Of a DNA stretch of 64,000 nt, positions 33,739-42,874 are shown in pieces; positions within the stretch are counted from its first letter, which is position 1, and each line of letters begins with the position of its first letter. The translations under genes and the position numbers were made by a program. Below the pieces are notes generated by a model. That model did no database searches. It had not been told where the DNA came from and was given only the letters and a program-made list of their open reading frames with translations. The stretch covers positions 1 through 64,000 of the forward strand of contig JAEUUX010000032.1 of assembly GCA_016787295.1 (NCBI GenBank). Direction: 5' to 3'. The stretch is from Chitinophagales bacterium (GTDB lineage: Bacteria; Bacteroidota; Bacteroidia; Chitinophagales; UBA2359).

Positions 33739-36700
33739 ATGAATAATTCTCCTTTCAAAGAATTTAAACCCACCAGTTGGTCTATTGATAACAAAACGAG
33801 TATATATGTTATTACGTTTATTATCACCGTTTTTGGGATATTGACCTATTTTAGTCTTCCCAAAACCAACTTTCCTGATATTGTCATTCCTACTATCTAT
33901 GTCAGTACTATTTATCCTGGCACTTCGCCCCAAGACATGGAAAACCTCGTAACACGCCCTATCGAAAAACAATGTAAGTCGATAGTGGGTGTAAAAAAAA
34001 TTACGAGCAACTCGATTCAGGATTTTTCGAACGTGGTCATTGAGTTTAATACCGATGTGAACGTTCCCGAAGCCAAACAACGGATTAAAGATGCCGTAGA
34101 TAAGGCTGCCTCTGATTTGCCCAAAGACCTGCCCGCCGCTCCAAATGTGCTGGAGGTGGATTTTTCGGAAATACCTATTATGAACATCAATATTTCGGGC
34201 GATTATGACCTGAATAAATTGAAAAAATATGCCGAAGATATTCAAGACGAGGTCGAAGGGTTGAAAGAAATCACGCGAGCCGATATGGTGGGGGCTTTGG
34301 AGCGCGAAATCCAAATCAATGTCGATATGTACAAAATGCAGGCTGCTCGCCTTAGTTTTGGCGATATTGAGCGGGCTGTTGCCTACGAAAATATGACTAT
34401 TTCGGGTGGTTTGGTGGATATTGGCAATATGAAACGAGCTTTGCGCGTCAAAGGTGAGTTCACAAATCCGTTGCAAATCCAAAATATTGTGGTCAAAAAC
34501 TCATCAGGTGCGCCTATCTACCTTAAAGACGTTGCAGAAATCAAAGATACCTATAAAGAAAAAGAAAGTTATGCCCGATATGATGGCAAAAATGTGATAA
34601 CGCTTAACGTCATCAAACGAACAGGTGAAAATCTAATTGCTGCGTCTGATAAGATACATGAGGTAGTGGAACAGATGAAAACCGAACGTTTGCCCGCAGA
34701 TTTGCATGTTGAAATTACCGCCGACCAGTCGGAACAGACACGCACCACCCTTAACGACCTTATTAACTCCATCATCATCGGTTTTTTGTTGGTGACGGTA
34801 GTGTTGATGTTCTTTATGGGTGTGACCAACGCTTTTTTTGTGGCTTTATCGGTACCTTTGTCCACTTTCATCGGCTTTATGATAATGCCTTGGATAGATT
34901 TTGAACTTAACATGATTGTGTTGTTCGGCTTGTTGTTTGCCTTGGGCATTATTGTCGACGATGCTATTGTGGTTATCGAAAACACCTATCGTTTGTTTGA
35001 CAACGGCAAAATGTCGGTAGGCGAGGCTGCCAAGCGGGCGGCGGGCGAGATTTTTGTGCCTGTTTTTGCAGGAACACTCACCACCCTTGCTCCTTTTGTA
35101 CCCTTAGCTTTTTGGCAGGGCATTATCGGAAAATTCATGTTTTTTCTGCCCGTAACGCTCATCATCACTCTTTTGGCATCGTTGATAGTGGCATTTGTCA
35201 TCAATCCTGTGTTTGCGGCATCGTTCATGAGCCCCGAAAACACTAATCCGACCGCCGAAGAAAAGAAAAAAATATGGAAAAAACGCATTCGCATAGGTAT
35301 TAGCTTGCTTGTCAGTAGCCTCACAAGTTATGGCGTGGGGCGCGGTTTGGGCAATTTTATGTTGTTTTGCTTCCTAATGTACGTGGCTTATTATCTATTC
35401 ATCAAGCGCCTATTACATGCTTTTGAATATGGTCTATTACCCAAATTGATGGACTTGTACGAAGCCATTTTGTCTGCTTTGATGAACCGTTTTTATCCCT
35501 ATTTGGTAGTTGCCTTCACGCTTTTTCTATTGTTTTTTTCGTTCCTATTGTTCTCGGCACGCACGCCACCTGTCGAATTTTTTCCGCAAGGCGACCCCAA
35601 TTTCATCTATGCCTATCTGACGCTACCTGTCGGAACAAATACGGCATACACGGACTCGATAACCCATTTGGTGGAGCAAAAAGTGGAGCAAATTGTGGGC
35701 AAAGACAACCCTATTGTCGAATCTATTGGCAGTAATGTGGCTATTGGCGCGGTTGACCCCAATTCGGGCGACCGTAGCACCGCCTCGAACAAGGGGAAAG
35801 TAACGGTTACTTTCGTCAAATTTGCCGACCGACAAGGACAGTCCACACGCACTTATTTGGAGAAAATTCGTGCCGAAGTGAAAGATATTCCGGGTGTTCA
35901 AGTGACCGTAGCGCAAGAATCAAACGGACCTCCTGTGGGTGCGCCAATTAATTTGGAGATTAGTGGCGAAAATATTGACGAGTTAGTAAACATTACTGAC
36001 GATATTAAATATTTTTTGCAAGATTCGTTGCAAATCAATGGTATAGAAGAACTAAAATCGGATTTTGTGAGCAACAATCCCGAAATTATTGTGGGTATTA
36101 ACCGCGACAAAGCCAATCGCGAAGGCGTTTCGACGGCTTTTATCGGCAGCGAATTGCGGACAGCCGTGTTTGGTAAAGAAATTTCGAAGTTCAAAGACCA
36201 AGAAGACGAATATCCTATTCAGTTGCGCTACCGTGCTGACCAGCGCAACAGTGTTGATGCACTGCTGAACACCAAACTGACGTTCCGCAACGAAATGGGT
36301 ATGATGAAATCGCTGCCTTTGTCTGCCGTTGCCGATGTGAAATATACGAGTACGTATGGCGGTATTAAGCGAAAAAACCTGAAAAGGGTGATAACTTTGG
36401 CATCGAACGTCACAGGAACACGCACCGCCAACGAAGTCAACGACGATATTCGTCTTGCTTTAGCCGACTATCAGCTACCCAAAGGGGTGGAAGTGAGTAT
36501 GACTGGGGAGCAAGAGGAACAAGCCGAAACGAGTGCTTTCTTGGGTAAAGCCTTGTTGATTTCGCTCTTGTTGATATTCCTGATATTGGTGACGCAGTTT
36601 AATTCGTTGAGCAAAACTATCATCATTCTCACCGAAATTGTGTTTAGTATTATTGGTGTTATGTTGGGTTTTGCCATCTTTGGCATGAAGTTTTCTATTG

Positions 36701-37137
36701 TCATGGTAGGTATTGGCATTGTGGGTTTGGCGGGTATTGTGGTCAAAAATGGTATCCTCATTGTGGAATTTGCCGATGTGTTGCTCGAACGCGGCTATAC
36801 GCTGCACGATGCAGTGGTGCTGGCAGGTAAAACACGTATCAAACCTGTATTGCTCACCGCTTCTGCCACGACACTTGGTTTGGTGCCTTTGGCTTTGGGT
36901 ATGAACATTAATTTTTATACCCTTTTCACCGAACTTAATCCGCAATTTTTCTTAGGTGGTGACAGTGTGGTTTTCTGGGGACCGCTATCTTGGACTATCA
37001 TCTTTGGACTTTTGTTTGCCACTTTTCTTACCCTCGTGTTTGTGCCTGCTCTCTATATGATACGCTACAGTTTTAGCAAAAAAATCAAAAAAACATACGC
37101 CATCGGCGAAGAACGCCCCGCTGGTGTGGAAGGCTAA
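33739..37137 (+). CDS. RND family efflux pump (AcrB/HAE1 type)
   Basis: Inner-membrane proton-driven pump of 1132 aa with the AcrB layout: TM1 at about 12-32 (SWSIDNKTSIYVITF), a first periplasmic domain with TIYPGTSPQDMENLVTRPIE (56-75), a central membrane bundle with GIIVDDAIVVIENTYR (about 400-415) and RAAGEIFVPVFAGTLTT, a second periplasmic domain and a second membrane bundle with GLAGIVVKNGILIVEFAD. The acidic pair in VDDAI is the usual proton relay. It is slightly longer than AcrB, with an insert near 510-570 containing an extra hydrophobic stretch. Substrates cannot be told from sequence. It forms an operon with the adaptor and ends at a terminator. Confidence 0.93.
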   Translation: MNNSPFKEFKPTSWSIDNKTSIYVITFIITVFGILTYFSLPKTNFPDIVIPTIYVSTIYPGTSPQDMENLVTRPIEKQCKSIVGVKKITSNSIQDFSNVVIEFNTDVNVPEAKQRIKDAVDKAASDLPKDLPAAPNVLEVDFSEIPIMNINISGDYDLNKLKKYAEDIQDEVEGLKEITRADMVGALEREIQINVDMYKMQAARLSFGDIERAVAYENMTISGGLVDIGNMKRALRVKGEFTNPLQIQNIVVKNSSGAPIYLKDVAEIKDTYKEKESYARYDGKNVITLNVIKRTGENLIAASDKIHEVVEQMKTERLPADLHVEITADQSEQTRTTLNDLINSIIIGFLLVTVVLMFFMGVTNAFFVALSVPLSTFIGFMIMPWIDFELNMIVLFGLLFALGIIVDDAIVVIENTYRLFDNGKMSVGEAAKRAAGEIFVPVFAGTLTTLAPFVPLAFWQGIIGKFMFFLPVTLIITLLASLIVAFVINPVFAASFMSPENTNPTAEEKKKIWKKRIRIGISLLVSSLTSYGVGRGLGNFMLFCFLMYVAYYLFIKRLLHAFEYGLLPKLMDLYEAILSALMNRFYPYLVVAFTLFLLFFSFLLFSARTPPVEFFPQGDPNFIYAYLTLPVGTNTAYTDSITHLVEQKVEQIVGKDNPIVESIGSNVAIGAVDPNSGDRSTASNKGKVTVTFVKFADRQGQSTRTYLEKIRAEVKDIPGVQVTVAQESNGPPVGAPINLEISGENIDELVNITDDIKYFLQDSLQINGIEELKSDFVSNNPEIIVGINRDKANREGVSTAFIGSELRTAVFGKEISKFKDQEDEYPIQLRYRADQRNSVDALLNTKLTFRNEMGMMKSLPLSAVADVKYTSTYGGIKRKNLKRVITLASNVTGTRTANEVNDDIRLALADYQLPKGVEVSMTGEQEEQAETSAFLGKALLISLLLIFLILVTQFNSLSKTIIILTEIVFSIIGVMLGFAIFGMKFSIVMVGIGIVGLAGIVVKNGILIVEFADVLLERGYTLHDAVVLAGKTRIKPVLLTASATTLGLVPLALGMNINFYTLFTELNPQFFLGGDSVVFWGPLSWTIIFGLLFATFLTLVFVPALYMIRYSFSKKIKKTYAIGEERPAGVEG

Positions 37138-37162
37138 ATAGACCCAAACACCAAAAATATGG

Positions 37163-37204
37163 AACACTCGGATAGCCTTTGGAGGCTGTCCGAGTGTTTT
37201 TTTG
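37163..37204 (+). terminator. Terminator of the RND operon
   Basis: ACACTCGGATAGCCT and AGGCTGTCCGAGTGT (one G-T pair) form a 15-base stem and lead into TTTTTT. Confidence 0.85.
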
Positions 37205-37285
37205 GGGGGATATAACATTAAAACAACACACAAAGTATTCTGTCAAATTGCCATTGTTTTAATAAACTGTTTGTATGGTTTTTAG

Positions 37286-37660
37286 CTACTTATGAATATT
37301 CTTGAGTTTTTTATCAGTTGTTCTTTTAGCATCGGAGGTTTGATGATAAATACTGTCAAGAATATTGTAAATATTTTGATTAGTCAAAATTTGTTGCTGT
37401 AGCAGCTCTTTTTGTTGTTTTGATTGTAATGATATTTCTTCCTTTATTTGTTTCTGAGTTCCATCAGTAACTGATATAATACTTATAATAGCTGATATAA
37501 TACTTATAATAAGAGAAAGAAGTGCTATAATTAAAGAGCACATCGAAATTTTATAAGATTTTGATGATTCTTTTTTAGCATCTTCGGCATTTTTATAAAG
37601 AAGTTCAATAATTTGCTTTTCTTCTTCTTTCATATCCAAGCGTTGAATAAGCGGAATCAT
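37286..37660 (-). CDS. Small membrane coiled-coil protein, unknown
   Basis: Protein of 124 aa (or 115 from the second Met). An acidic/basic helix (10-38) is followed by one strongly hydrophobic Ile/Ser-rich helix (about 40-65) and a Gln/Lys-rich coiled coil to the end. I recognise no family. The membrane segment contains a duplicated ISIISAI/ISIISVT heptad caused by a 21-bp tandem duplication (37471-37512). It lies on the same strand as the cold-shock/zinc protein, about 220 bases after it, and could belong with it. A+T content is high. Confidence 0.6.
   Translation of the reverse strand: MIPLIQRLDMKEEEKQIIELLYKNAEDAKKESSKSYKISMCSLIIALLSLIISIISAIISIISVTDGTQKQIKEEISLQSKQQKELLQQQILTNQNIYNILDSIYHQTSDAKRTTDKKLKNIHK
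37471..37512 (-). repeat. 21-bp tandem duplication in the small membrane protein
   Basis: Two adjacent 21-base copies beginning CTGATATAATACTTATAATA encode ISIIS heptads in the membrane helix. Confidence 0.85.
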
Positions 37661-37884
37661 TTATATTGTTTTTAATAAAGCATGGTTACTAATATTGTTT
37701 TCCATACTTAGGTGAGAAAATATTGTTTACGGTTTGAGTACGATGAGCGGTGATAGCCATAATCCTAAATTTCGCTACGAAAGTACGATTTTTTATTACG
37801 TAGCCAAGAATTAGATATTAAAAAACGTTTTATTTTATAAAGATAGCAATAAGATATATCTACATAATCGCAAGTATTTATATT

Positions 37885-40119
37885 CTATTTGGCAAATACT
37901 TTCTTATGAATATGATAAATTGTGTCATACTTATCTTTATTGCTTCTTAAATCTATCACATGATTGCAATTAGAACAAGTAAAAACTTTTGCTGAATCTA
38001 TATTTGGAACTATAGATGGTTCAACAACCAATTGTGAAAAATTATCTTCTTTTTGATAATTTGGAATATTAAACCCAATGGATATTAGTTTCGATATTTT
38101 TTTTCTGTATTCGTCAACTGATAACTTTTTTTTCACAAATATAAACCACCACTTTCCGTATTCTCTCTGGCCACTTTTTAAAATATAAGGATTTGTATCT
38201 TTATTTTCGATAAACCAATTCAATACTTTAGGGAATTCATTGGTCAATTGATTATTATTACTCATAACTTCTCCACACTTGTTACAACATAACTGACCCA
38301 AATCTTTATGTCCAACCAAATGACAAGGATAAGGTCTATCAAGTATATTTTCATAGACCCATTGTCGTTTTTGAAGTTGAGGGCTATTACAACAAGCGTT
38401 ACAGTAGTTACAAACATACCAACCACAATCTGGGTGTCCTCCTTCCGGATTACATTTTATATTATCGCGACTGTCAATAATTTCATTACATTTTCCATTC
38501 AAACAATGAGAGATGTAAATAGATTTTTCTTTTGCTTTGCAATTATCGTTTGTGCAACAAAAATCCGAGACTCCCCAAAATGAATATAATGTCTTGCCTA
38601 TAGGTCTTAAAATTTCGTTACAACCCCTGCACTTTAAATGTTCTAAAAAACGATTTACCTTATTTATGACATTTAGCAAAATTTCATAGTGAGTTTCATC
38701 GAATTTAATTTTAAGAATATATAAACAATCCCAAAGTGAATACTGTTCCCATTGTTCTTTGTTATGTAATTTTCTCGATAAACTATAACATTTATCATTC
38801 TCGCACCACCAATATTCAAGCCCTGTTTTTTTGCATAATTGTTCTACTTTTCTACCATCACATATCACAGCAAACCGTGGTTTCTTGTCGGCTAGTTTTA
38901 ACTGAAATTTCGTAGAATCTTCATTATCGCTATTATCATTTTGATTAACAATTGCTCTATATCTACCATTGCATTTATCAAAAAAATCTTTAATCTGAAG
39001 CAATTCATTTGGGTTTTTTACTTGTTTAGCAATTATTTCAAAGATTGTTTTCTTTTCTGTAACTCTTGCTTTAGCCAAATCATTAATTGCTTGAATAACA
39101 ATACTCAAACTATAATCTATATTATCGCCTTGTATTCTTACCAAATCGACAGCATTTAAAACAATTAAACCTTCATGAATTAGTTTAATTGTTCTCTTAA
39201 AAAATTTTACCTGTTTTTCTACATTTAAATCGTTCACAAAAACAACAAATTCATCAAAATTAAAGTAATTGGAATATAGGTCAAGCCATAATTCCAATCT
39301 ATAATTTGATGAGCAATTTTTTACAGTTGACGCAATAATTTCTTCGTAATTTTCAATCAAATACTGCTTGGCATATCTTAAAAAGAATATTATTTTTTTA
39401 TATTTATTTAAATCATTGATATATCCTAAACTTGATAGCGTTTTTAAAATCAAATCGTTTTTTTCTGTTTCTTTGCAGCGTTTAAAAATTTGGGCAACTG
39501 TTTTTTCAGAAGGATTATTTAGTATTTTGAAAATTGCGTATTCAATATCAATATATTCATTTGTCCCTTCAAGCCAAAATTGAAAAAGCAGTTCTCTATC
39601 TAGTTTTGAAAATATTAAAGTGGTAAAATATAAATAATCACTAGGGAACAACGATTTCGCAAGAGAAATCATTGTTTTTGCTTTATCAAAAGTAAAACTG
39701 GTATTTTCTATTAGATCCGAAAATAATCTTTTAAGTTTGCTATTTATTATTTCATCTATATTAATATTAAGTTTTTGAATTGAATTAAATACCCTTTTTT
39801 GAACAAGGTTATAATCTGAATAAATTCCTTTTTCTGCGAATAGGCTTAAAAATTCAGAAAAAAGGAATATAATATTTTCTTCATTTTCTACTAGTTTAAC
39901 ATTATATGCTTCTAAACTATTTTCCATGCGGCTTGATTTTTTTTCAAAAACTACTACTTCATTTTCAATAAATTTTTGCATAGATTGTCCAACAGCAATA
40001 CCTCTTGAGTTAAAATAAATATCACCCAATTTAGAATGCTGAATGAAACCATAATAGGCATCTCGTTGTTGGTCATGAAACCATTTTATTACACCTATAT
40101 GTTTATTACCTAGTTCCAT
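37885..40119 (-). CDS. Cold-shock-domain protein with multiple C-terminal zinc ribbons, 744 aa
   Basis: Large protein of unknown role. Residues 7-70 resemble a cold-shock (OB) fold: GVIKWFHDQQ, then YYGFIQHSKLGDIYFNSRGI, with the aromatic positions used for single-stranded nucleic-acid binding. Residues 75-430 are helical with no recognised domain. From about 425 on there are many Cys pairs: VICDGRKVEQLC and WWCENDKC, then KCRGC, FCCTNDNC, HCLNGKC, GWYVCNYCNACC, LCCNKCG and FTCSNCNH, enough for about five zinc sites. The pattern suggests a nucleic-acid-binding scaffold. I see no helicase, nuclease or kinase motif. It is very A+T rich and monocistronic or paired with the small membrane gene. 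It has a good promoter at 40215-40246. Confidence 0.8.
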   Translation of the reverse strand: MELGNKHIGVIKWFHDQQRDAYYGFIQHSKLGDIYFNSRGIAVGQSMQKFIENEVVVFEKKSSRMENSLEAYNVKLVENEENIIFLFSEFLSLFAEKGIYSDYNLVQKRVFNSIQKLNINIDEIINSKLKRLFSDLIENTSFTFDKAKTMISLAKSLFPSDYLYFTTLIFSKLDRELLFQFWLEGTNEYIDIEYAIFKILNNPSEKTVAQIFKRCKETEKNDLILKTLSSLGYINDLNKYKKIIFFLRYAKQYLIENYEEIIASTVKNCSSNYRLELWLDLYSNYFNFDEFVVFVNDLNVEKQVKFFKRTIKLIHEGLIVLNAVDLVRIQGDNIDYSLSIVIQAINDLAKARVTEKKTIFEIIAKQVKNPNELLQIKDFFDKCNGRYRAIVNQNDNSDNEDSTKFQLKLADKKPRFAVICDGRKVEQLCKKTGLEYWWCENDKCYSLSRKLHNKEQWEQYSLWDCLYILKIKFDETHYEILLNVINKVNRFLEHLKCRGCNEILRPIGKTLYSFWGVSDFCCTNDNCKAKEKSIYISHCLNGKCNEIIDSRDNIKCNPEGGHPDCGWYVCNYCNACCNSPQLQKRQWVYENILDRPYPCHLVGHKDLGQLCCNKCGEVMSNNNQLTNEFPKVLNWFIENKDTNPYILKSGQREYGKWWFIFVKKKLSVDEYRKKISKLISIGFNIPNYQKEDNFSQLVVEPSIVPNIDSAKVFTCSNCNHVIDLRSNKDKYDTIYHIHKKVFAK

Positions 40120-40214
40120 TATTTATTTTTATTTATTACCAAACAAAAAGTTTAAGTTTGTTAAAAACAAATTAACATCCCCCTCTCGCAACAAGCAGAG
40201 CAATAATTTCGGCG

Positions 40215-40246
40215 CAAAGATACATTTTTCCCACCACATAAGCAAA
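40215..40246 (-). promoter_or_regulatory. Promoter of the cold-shock/zinc gene
   Basis: On the minus strand TTTG (40246-40243), 20 bases, then TATCTTTG (40222-40215), matching the phylum consensus. The gene starts about 95 bases on. Confidence 0.65.
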
Positions 40247-40287
40247 CACAAAGCAAAAAAAACAATTTTACCACAAATCCCCTATGA

Positions 40288-40407
40288 ATCCTATCTCTTT
40301 CTGGAACAAAACCCAATTATATCGCTTTTAGGCATACCTTGTTCGCGCAATCCATCTGCTACCACAGCAAACATCAATTCGTATAGTCTTCTTTCGTTGG
40401 TTCTTCA
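40288..40407 (-). pseudogene. Possible 3' remnant of a lost gene
   Basis: A minus-strand frame of 37 codons without an ATG near its beginning reads RRLYELMFAVVADGLREQG, then MPKSDIIGFC, and ends SRKR at a TAG. It has protein-like composition, unlike the surrounding A+T-rich noncoding DNA, but is too short to name. The rest of 40120-40528 holds the promoter above and nothing else I can see. Confidence 0.3.
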
Positions 40408-40528
40408 TCTCAGATATAAAAATATAAGAATGGGTTTTATTTGTTATTTTAAAAACAGAAATACTTTATCTTGCAAGATATTAATTGAAAATAAATTTAC
40501 TTTCGATTTGGTATAAACAGAAATTGTC

Positions 40529-40957
40529 CTACATTTTCTTACCCTTTTCCACCACATTTCCATCACTGTCAAAACTTATGGAATAGTCATCAATGTAGTC
40601 TTTATTTGCGACATTAATTTTTTCTAATAAAGTATTTGCTATCTGTCTCAAAGCAGTCCAGATAGGGTCGGTATCTATGGCACTCCATTGCCACTTATTA
40701 CTTTCTATACTTAATGCACCTTGTTTAAAGTTCATTAATTCCTCCTTAATGGCATTGTCCAGCAATTGATACTTGAAAATAGTATCTATACAAAGGTCTG
40801 ATAACGAATAATCAAGCCCATCTTGCATTTCGTATATAGGCTCAAATGTGGGTTTTTCTAACGCTTTTAGTTCAGCCGCATTTTTAGCAAACAGAATCAA
40901 AGTGTTTTTTAGATTCGTTAGAAATATGTCAGCATCTCTTTCGGTTAATTCTTGCAT
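40529..40957 (-). CDS. Hypothetical protein, 142 aa
   Basis: Acidic soluble protein, mostly helical, with an aromatic-rich middle (WQWSAIDTDPIWTALRQIAN). It ends with a strand-like YSISFDSDGNVVEKGKK. I do not recognise a family. Size, acidity and position in a run of three same-strand unknown genes (spacings 35 and 27 bases) are like those of immunity or accessory proteins in contact-dependent systems, but no toxin is seen, so this is only a suggestion. Confidence 0.65.
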   Translation of the reverse strand: MQELTERDADIFLTNLKNTLILFAKNAAELKALEKPTFEPIYEMQDGLDYSLSDLCIDTIFKYQLLDNAIKEELMNFKQGALSIESNKWQWSAIDTDPIWTALRQIANTLLEKINVANKDYIDDYSISFDSDGNVVEKGKKM

Positions 40958-40992
40958 ATTTTTAAAAGTTTATATTGTTGATTAACGTTTTC

Positions 40993-41409
40993 TTACCAGC
41001 CCATTAATCTCCAAGAGTCGTCTCGTGGTAGCGCTTGTTTTTTTTCTTCTTCGGTTATATGAATTTCAGGATTTTTTTGAAAGTACAGACAAAGTGTTCC
41101 ACCTTCGGGATGTTCTATTGCTAATAGGTATGTTCCTGTTACATACTCGATAGTATCAATTAACATTTGTCTTCCACCGCTTATTGCATTAGAAATAAGG
41201 TTCGACTCTATAAGCGTTTGTGTATCTTGTTTTATTATTTGATAGTTGCCATAATCTGTATTTAAGTAGTTGGATTTAGGCAACCACACTTGCAGTTGTT
41301 GGCAATCGGGATAATGCACAAATTGTACGATGAGCAAACCTATTTTATCTGCATTATGACCCTGATTTTCAATTTTTTTTATTTCGATGATGCCGTTATG
41401 TATTGTCAT
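40993..41409 (-). CDS. Hypothetical protein, 138 aa
   Basis: Soluble mixed alpha/beta protein, unknown. Features: IGLLIVQFVHYPDCQQLQVWLPKS, a long segment IDTIEYVTGTYLLAIEHPEGGTLCLYF (in the C-terminal half) and a charged end HITEEEKKQALPRDDSW. No signal or membrane helix. It is the middle gene of the three-gene run 42474-40529. Confidence 0.65.
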   Translation of the reverse strand: MTIHNGIIEIKKIENQGHNADKIGLLIVQFVHYPDCQQLQVWLPKSNYLNTDYGNYQIIKQDTQTLIESNLISNAISGGRQMLIDTIEYVTGTYLLAIEHPEGGTLCLYFQKNPEIHITEEEKKQALPRDDSWRLMGW

Positions 41410-41436
41410 TTTTGTTTGAAAATTTTGTATTTATTG

Positions 41437-42474
41437 TTAATTTGCCTCTAACCATTTTTTTACAGCCGCCCTGTATTTGTTTCTAATTTCCAAAAAATTA
41501 GGTTTTGGCTCTTTGTCTAACTCTGCTTGAATTTTCAGCATATTCGGGCGAAATTCGCTGGAGTATGCTTTGAATTGTACCTCTAACATAGTGCAAATGC
41601 CCTCCACATCTAGCATTTTTAAGTAATCCTCTTCTGCTCCAAAACTTTGTAAGCGATATTTAAGTTCTTCGGCGAGCATTTCGAGTGTTTTATTCAGTGG
41701 CTGGACAAATTCTTTGACTTGCACTACTTTGTTTTTCCTTAAGTAAACTAATGCGCTTACAAATTCCCGATTCGCACCCCAATCACTCAACATAACTTGC
41801 AGTTCCTTTTCTAGGTTTTCATTTTTTTTCAATTTAGCTAAAGCGACTTCTGTAAGGCGTTCATCTTTTCCATCATATAGGTATATTAACAAATCAGTGG
41901 TCTTATTTGTAAAGCCAATGTGGTTCAATTCTTGTTGCAATTTTTGTGCATTATATGCTTCATGGTTAGTAAGTATATGTTTCAATTGTTCTCTACCAAA
42001 ATGAAATATAAGTCCAATAAGACAAGCAAGAAATAAAGGTGCTTTATACACCATCTGCGAAAGTCCGTTTTGCCATTCTGGTTTTAATAAGATAGCATAA
42101 GGTACTAACATCAGTAAAGGTATCCAAAACACTGCATAAGGTATCATCAGTTTTCCCAAGACATTTAAGGTAGAGATGTTGTGGTGGTCGCCATTGATGA
42201 AAGTAAAATAGACACATCCTGCCATTTGACATAGAAAGCCAAATCCTATTATTACATTTCTAGTAGTGGCTGACTCACTAATCCAATCAAACTTGTGGTG
42301 ATAGCAAAGATTTAAAGTAAGGAGCGAACTATTAATAACGTATGCTCCCAAAAATGCCAATTGCACAAATCCCCAACCTACCATTTGGTCGCCTGTACCT
42401 CTGGGTTTATATAAATTAATGTATAATAAACCAATGTATGAGATGCAAGTTAGTCCGAAAAAAAGATTACCCAT
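41437..42474 (-). CDS. Hypothetical membrane protein with cytoplasmic helical domain, 345 aa
   Basis: The N-terminal half (1-165) has about five membrane helices (GLTCISYIGLLYINLY, FVQLAFLGAYVINSSLLTL, GFGFLCQMAGCVYFTF, VFWIPLLMLVPYAIL, PLFLACLIGLIFHF). The second half (170-345) is helical, charged and cytoplasmic. No known family or catalytic motif is visible. It leads the three-gene minus-strand run and has a -7 box about 175 bases upstream. A receptor or sensor-like role is possible but unsupported. Confidence 0.7.
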   Translation of the reverse strand: MGNLFFGLTCISYIGLLYINLYKPRGTGDQMVGWGFVQLAFLGAYVINSSLLTLNLCYHHKFDWISESATTRNVIIGFGFLCQMAGCVYFTFINGDHHNISTLNVLGKLMIPYAVFWIPLLMLVPYAILLKPEWQNGLSQMVYKAPLFLACLIGLIFHFGREQLKHILTNHEAYNAQKLQQELNHIGFTNKTTDLLIYLYDGKDERLTEVALAKLKKNENLEKELQVMLSDWGANREFVSALVYLRKNKVVQVKEFVQPLNKTLEMLAEELKYRLQSFGAEEDYLKMLDVEGICTMLEVQFKAYSSEFRPNMLKIQAELDKEPKPNFLEIRNKYRAAVKKWLEAN

Positions 42475-42649
42475 TTTTATTTTTTTGAAACTTTTAAGTC
42501 TTGATTTGTCTCCCGACTCCTCTCTGTATAACTCCTTCCATAAAACCCCAGTTATCAGTGAAATGTTTGCCAGCGCAAAATGTGTGTATATAGTAATTTT
42601 CTTACCTTAATCACTCCCATTTGCGAAAACAGAACAATCATTCCAAAGG

Positions 42650-42657
42650 CAAAGATA
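42650..42657 (-). promoter_or_regulatory. Candidate -7 box of the three-gene unknown operon
   Basis: CAAAGATA is TATCTTTG on the minus strand. The -33 is poor. Confidence 0.45.
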
Positions 42658-42728
42658 CAGATTTTTCAAAACACAATCAGGTTTTGAGTAATTTTCCCTT
42701 TCATACTCACCCCAAATCAAACCTCTAT

Positions 42729-42768
42729 TAACAACCATCAAACGCCTATTCTCTTTGATGGTTGTTAG
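42729..42768. repeat. Perfect 14-bp inverted repeat before the hxlR gene end
   Basis: TAACAACCATCAAA and TTTGATGGTTGTTA with a 12-base loop. There is no T run on either side, so it is at best a weak terminator for the HxlR gene. It lies in the otherwise empty gap 42475-42874. Confidence 0.5.
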
Positions 42769-42874
42769 ATTTTGGAGGAAAGAAGGAATTTGGGATTGAT
42801 ATCAGAGAACAACACCGCCATTAACAAATCTGTCACCCGTCTTTGGCTTTGTAGGTTGTGCGTTTGGTGTTCGG

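Noticed and set aside
37885-40119. Helicase or nuclease in the cold-shock/zinc protein
   Set aside because: No Walker A/B, DEAD-box, HNH or PD-(D/E)XK motif is visible; the Cys pairs explain the C-terminal conservation better.
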